A stretch of DNA of 64,000 nt. Origin: Bugula neritina (Eukaryota; Bryozoa; Gymnolaemata; Cheilostomatida; Bugulidae). The stretch lies in NCBI GenBank assembly GCA_964035545.1, contig OZ037766.1:29226173-29290172 (forward strand). Direction: 5' to 3'. Both the position numbers and the translations under genes were made by a program. Each line of letters starts with the position of its first letter. The first letter of the stretch is position 1. A model generated the notes under the pieces. That model was not told the origin of the DNA and ran no database searches. It saw nothing but the letters and a program-made list of their open reading frames with translations. This document shows, one piece after another, positions 62,541 to 64,000 of this stretch.

Positions 62541-64000
62541 ATGACGGAAGATGGCAGCATTGACAGACTTAGATCTCAGCACAGTTACTTAGATAGTAGA
62601 ACTGCACAGCTAGTAAGTCAGAAAGGAACAGTGCGAGGGATTAGAAACAGAGTCAGATCTTCCATCTTTAGACACCAATGCCAACAGAAAGTGAGTCTTA
62701 TTAAGAACATTCTAGAAGATCAGAGTTTGAAGCACGAGCACCTCCCCCACCCCCCACCCCCCTGTGCCTCAAACTCCTTCAATCTGCTTGTTTGTAAACA
62801 AATATGAGGGAAGCAGGTCGAACTGAAGTGGTTGACACTTTACATAATAGCAGTTATTTAATCAAAGACCCCTTTGAGATCTTTTTACAGAGATTATGAC
62901 TTTAAAAAGTATGCCAGTTGTAATAATTATGTTGTCTACATTAAGCTGTATACTAGCAGTAACCATCAGTCTACTTTAATAGATAGCTAGCAGTATACTA
63001 GCAGTGTACTAGCAGTATACTAACAGTGTACTAGTATTGTACTAGCTGTGTACTAGCAGTGTACTAGCAGTGTACAGATAGTTTGCTAGTAGTTTACTAG
63101 GGAAATTATCAACTGTGATTCCATAGCAGCTGCCCATTTGCAGCTGTAACTAACATCCATTACAGTCTAGAATCTAGATGTAGTATTAGTACTAGGTATT
63201 GCCATCATAGTTTAAGCCCAAGAGATCAAACTTTGCTTTGAGGCTGCGTATAGCTTATTTTGAAATCTTCTGCAACTGAGCATTTGAGTCCCAATAATCA
63301 AGGAAAAATCAAAACAAACCACACAATAGCTAATAAAATTCTTTCTATAGATGCTTCACAGTCGCACCAGAATTGTAAAAGAGCATAATAATATATTATG
63401 TATAATATTAGTTGACCAACAGCAGAGCAACTGCATCGTAGAGTAAAAACAGCTTAAGGTAAAAATTACTCCTGACTGACTAACTCTTATTTTGTCTATC
63501 ATAATCAACTGTCATTAAATACTTAGACAAAATTTGCACAATTTTTATAACAGCAATATAATATAATGATGCATGCTAGGATAGATATCCATCCCATGAA
63601 GTTGTCTTCCCAACCTTACAGTGCATGATGAGAATGTACAGCATTAGCATTTGGAAACGTTAATTGTAAGTGTTGAAAGTTAATGCAGGAAAGCATTACT
63701 AAAAGTGTTATACTTTACTCGTTTTGCTTATATAAGCTAATAAGATATTACTTGCAAAACTGTGTTAAGGGCATCTAGCTATAGATATTTTGTCTTCGTT
63801 TAATGCAAGAAATTAATAATAATTTGATGACCATGCATAACCAAATAAGGTAATGGTAACAATTAGCAAACTAATCAGTAGACCTATTCAAAACTAAGCA
63901 AAGATTTCAATTATATAAGCAACATATTATTTTTTGCCAGTGCTAAAACCCAATGTAAAAGTTATATGAATTTTTTTATTTCCTAGAAGACAGTGAAGAC
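62541..64000 (+). CDS. First coding exon(s) of a gene leaving the window, possibly GRXCR-like
   Basis: Exon 62541-62690 encodes 50 residues: MTEDGSIDRLRSQHSYLD at the start, QKGTVRGIRNRVRSSIF in the middle, and a donor GTGAGT in phase 0. A second exon appears to start at 63987 after TTTATTTCCTAG (frame reads KTVK) and continues past the window. An acceptor-like ATTCAG directly before the start region suggests a 5' UTR intron. The GTVRGxxNRVR block resembles, from memory, a conserved block ahead of the glutaredoxin-like domain of GRXCR-type cysteine-rich proteins; this is unverified and the diagnostic domain is outside the window. The protein is basic, with no signal peptide. Frame beyond 62690 (Pro/His-rich) is intron. 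Confidence 0.45.
62985..63095. repeat. 10-11-bp tandem repeat (GTACTAGCAGT)n
   Basis: About nine imperfect copies of TACTAGCAGTGTACTAGCAG in the intron of the last gene. Confidence 0.9.

Overview
The window is AT-rich eukaryotic DNA with long introns, GT-AG splice sites, small exons and many micro- and minisatellites. Its gene content (P1B copper ATPase, CUB plus short-chain-collagen-type domains, Sulfotransfer_2, mitochondrial rhomboid) points to a metazoan, most likely a marine invertebrate. A lophotrochozoan is my best guess, but the lineage cannot be fixed from sequence alone. Gene models were built by hand from splice signals, reading-frame phase and family motifs, and every multi-exon model closes in frame.

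Layout: (1) 1143-5495 (+), a 538-aa protein of unknown function with two C2H2-type fingers and a C-terminal coiled coil. (2) 7924-11127 (+), a 394-aa type II Golgi carbohydrate sulfotransferase. (3) 14614-15456 (-), an intronless 280-aa rhomboid/PARL-like protease. (4) 18559-24558 (-), a 378-aa type II membrane protein with a CUB domain and a short-chain collagen C4-like cysteine-rich domain. (5) 26513-28996 (+), an unrecognised 149-aa protein. (6) 30640-56926 (-), a complete 28-exon, 1437-aa ATP7-type copper ATPase with seven N-terminal metal-binding modules, two of them created by an internal duplication. (7) 62541 to the window edge (+), the first coding exon of a gene that may be GRXCR-like.

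Mobile DNA: a dispersed repeat occurs in two inverted copies flanking the sulfotransferase gene. One copy is interrupted by a solo LTR (4-bp target duplication) and the other by a 1.76-kb non-autonomous hAT element (8-bp target duplication), so each copy serves as the empty-site control for the other. There is also a TTAA-flanked MITE, two copies of a tRNA-derived SINE, and an almost perfect 34-bp hairpin.

The most unusual signal is a recurring one. In three unrelated genes, intronic minisatellites begin exactly at a 5' splice site, and the repeated unit contains the exon-intron junction itself, giving arrays of 4 to about 24 tandem donor-like sites. I count seven donors of this kind. Other minisatellites sit within tens of bases of further splice sites.

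The genes do not form an operon or an obvious pathway. The sulfotransferase (Golgi glycan sulfation), the ATP7 pump (trans-Golgi copper loading) and the CUB/collagen-like protein (cell surface) all belong to the secretory route, but I take this as coincidence.
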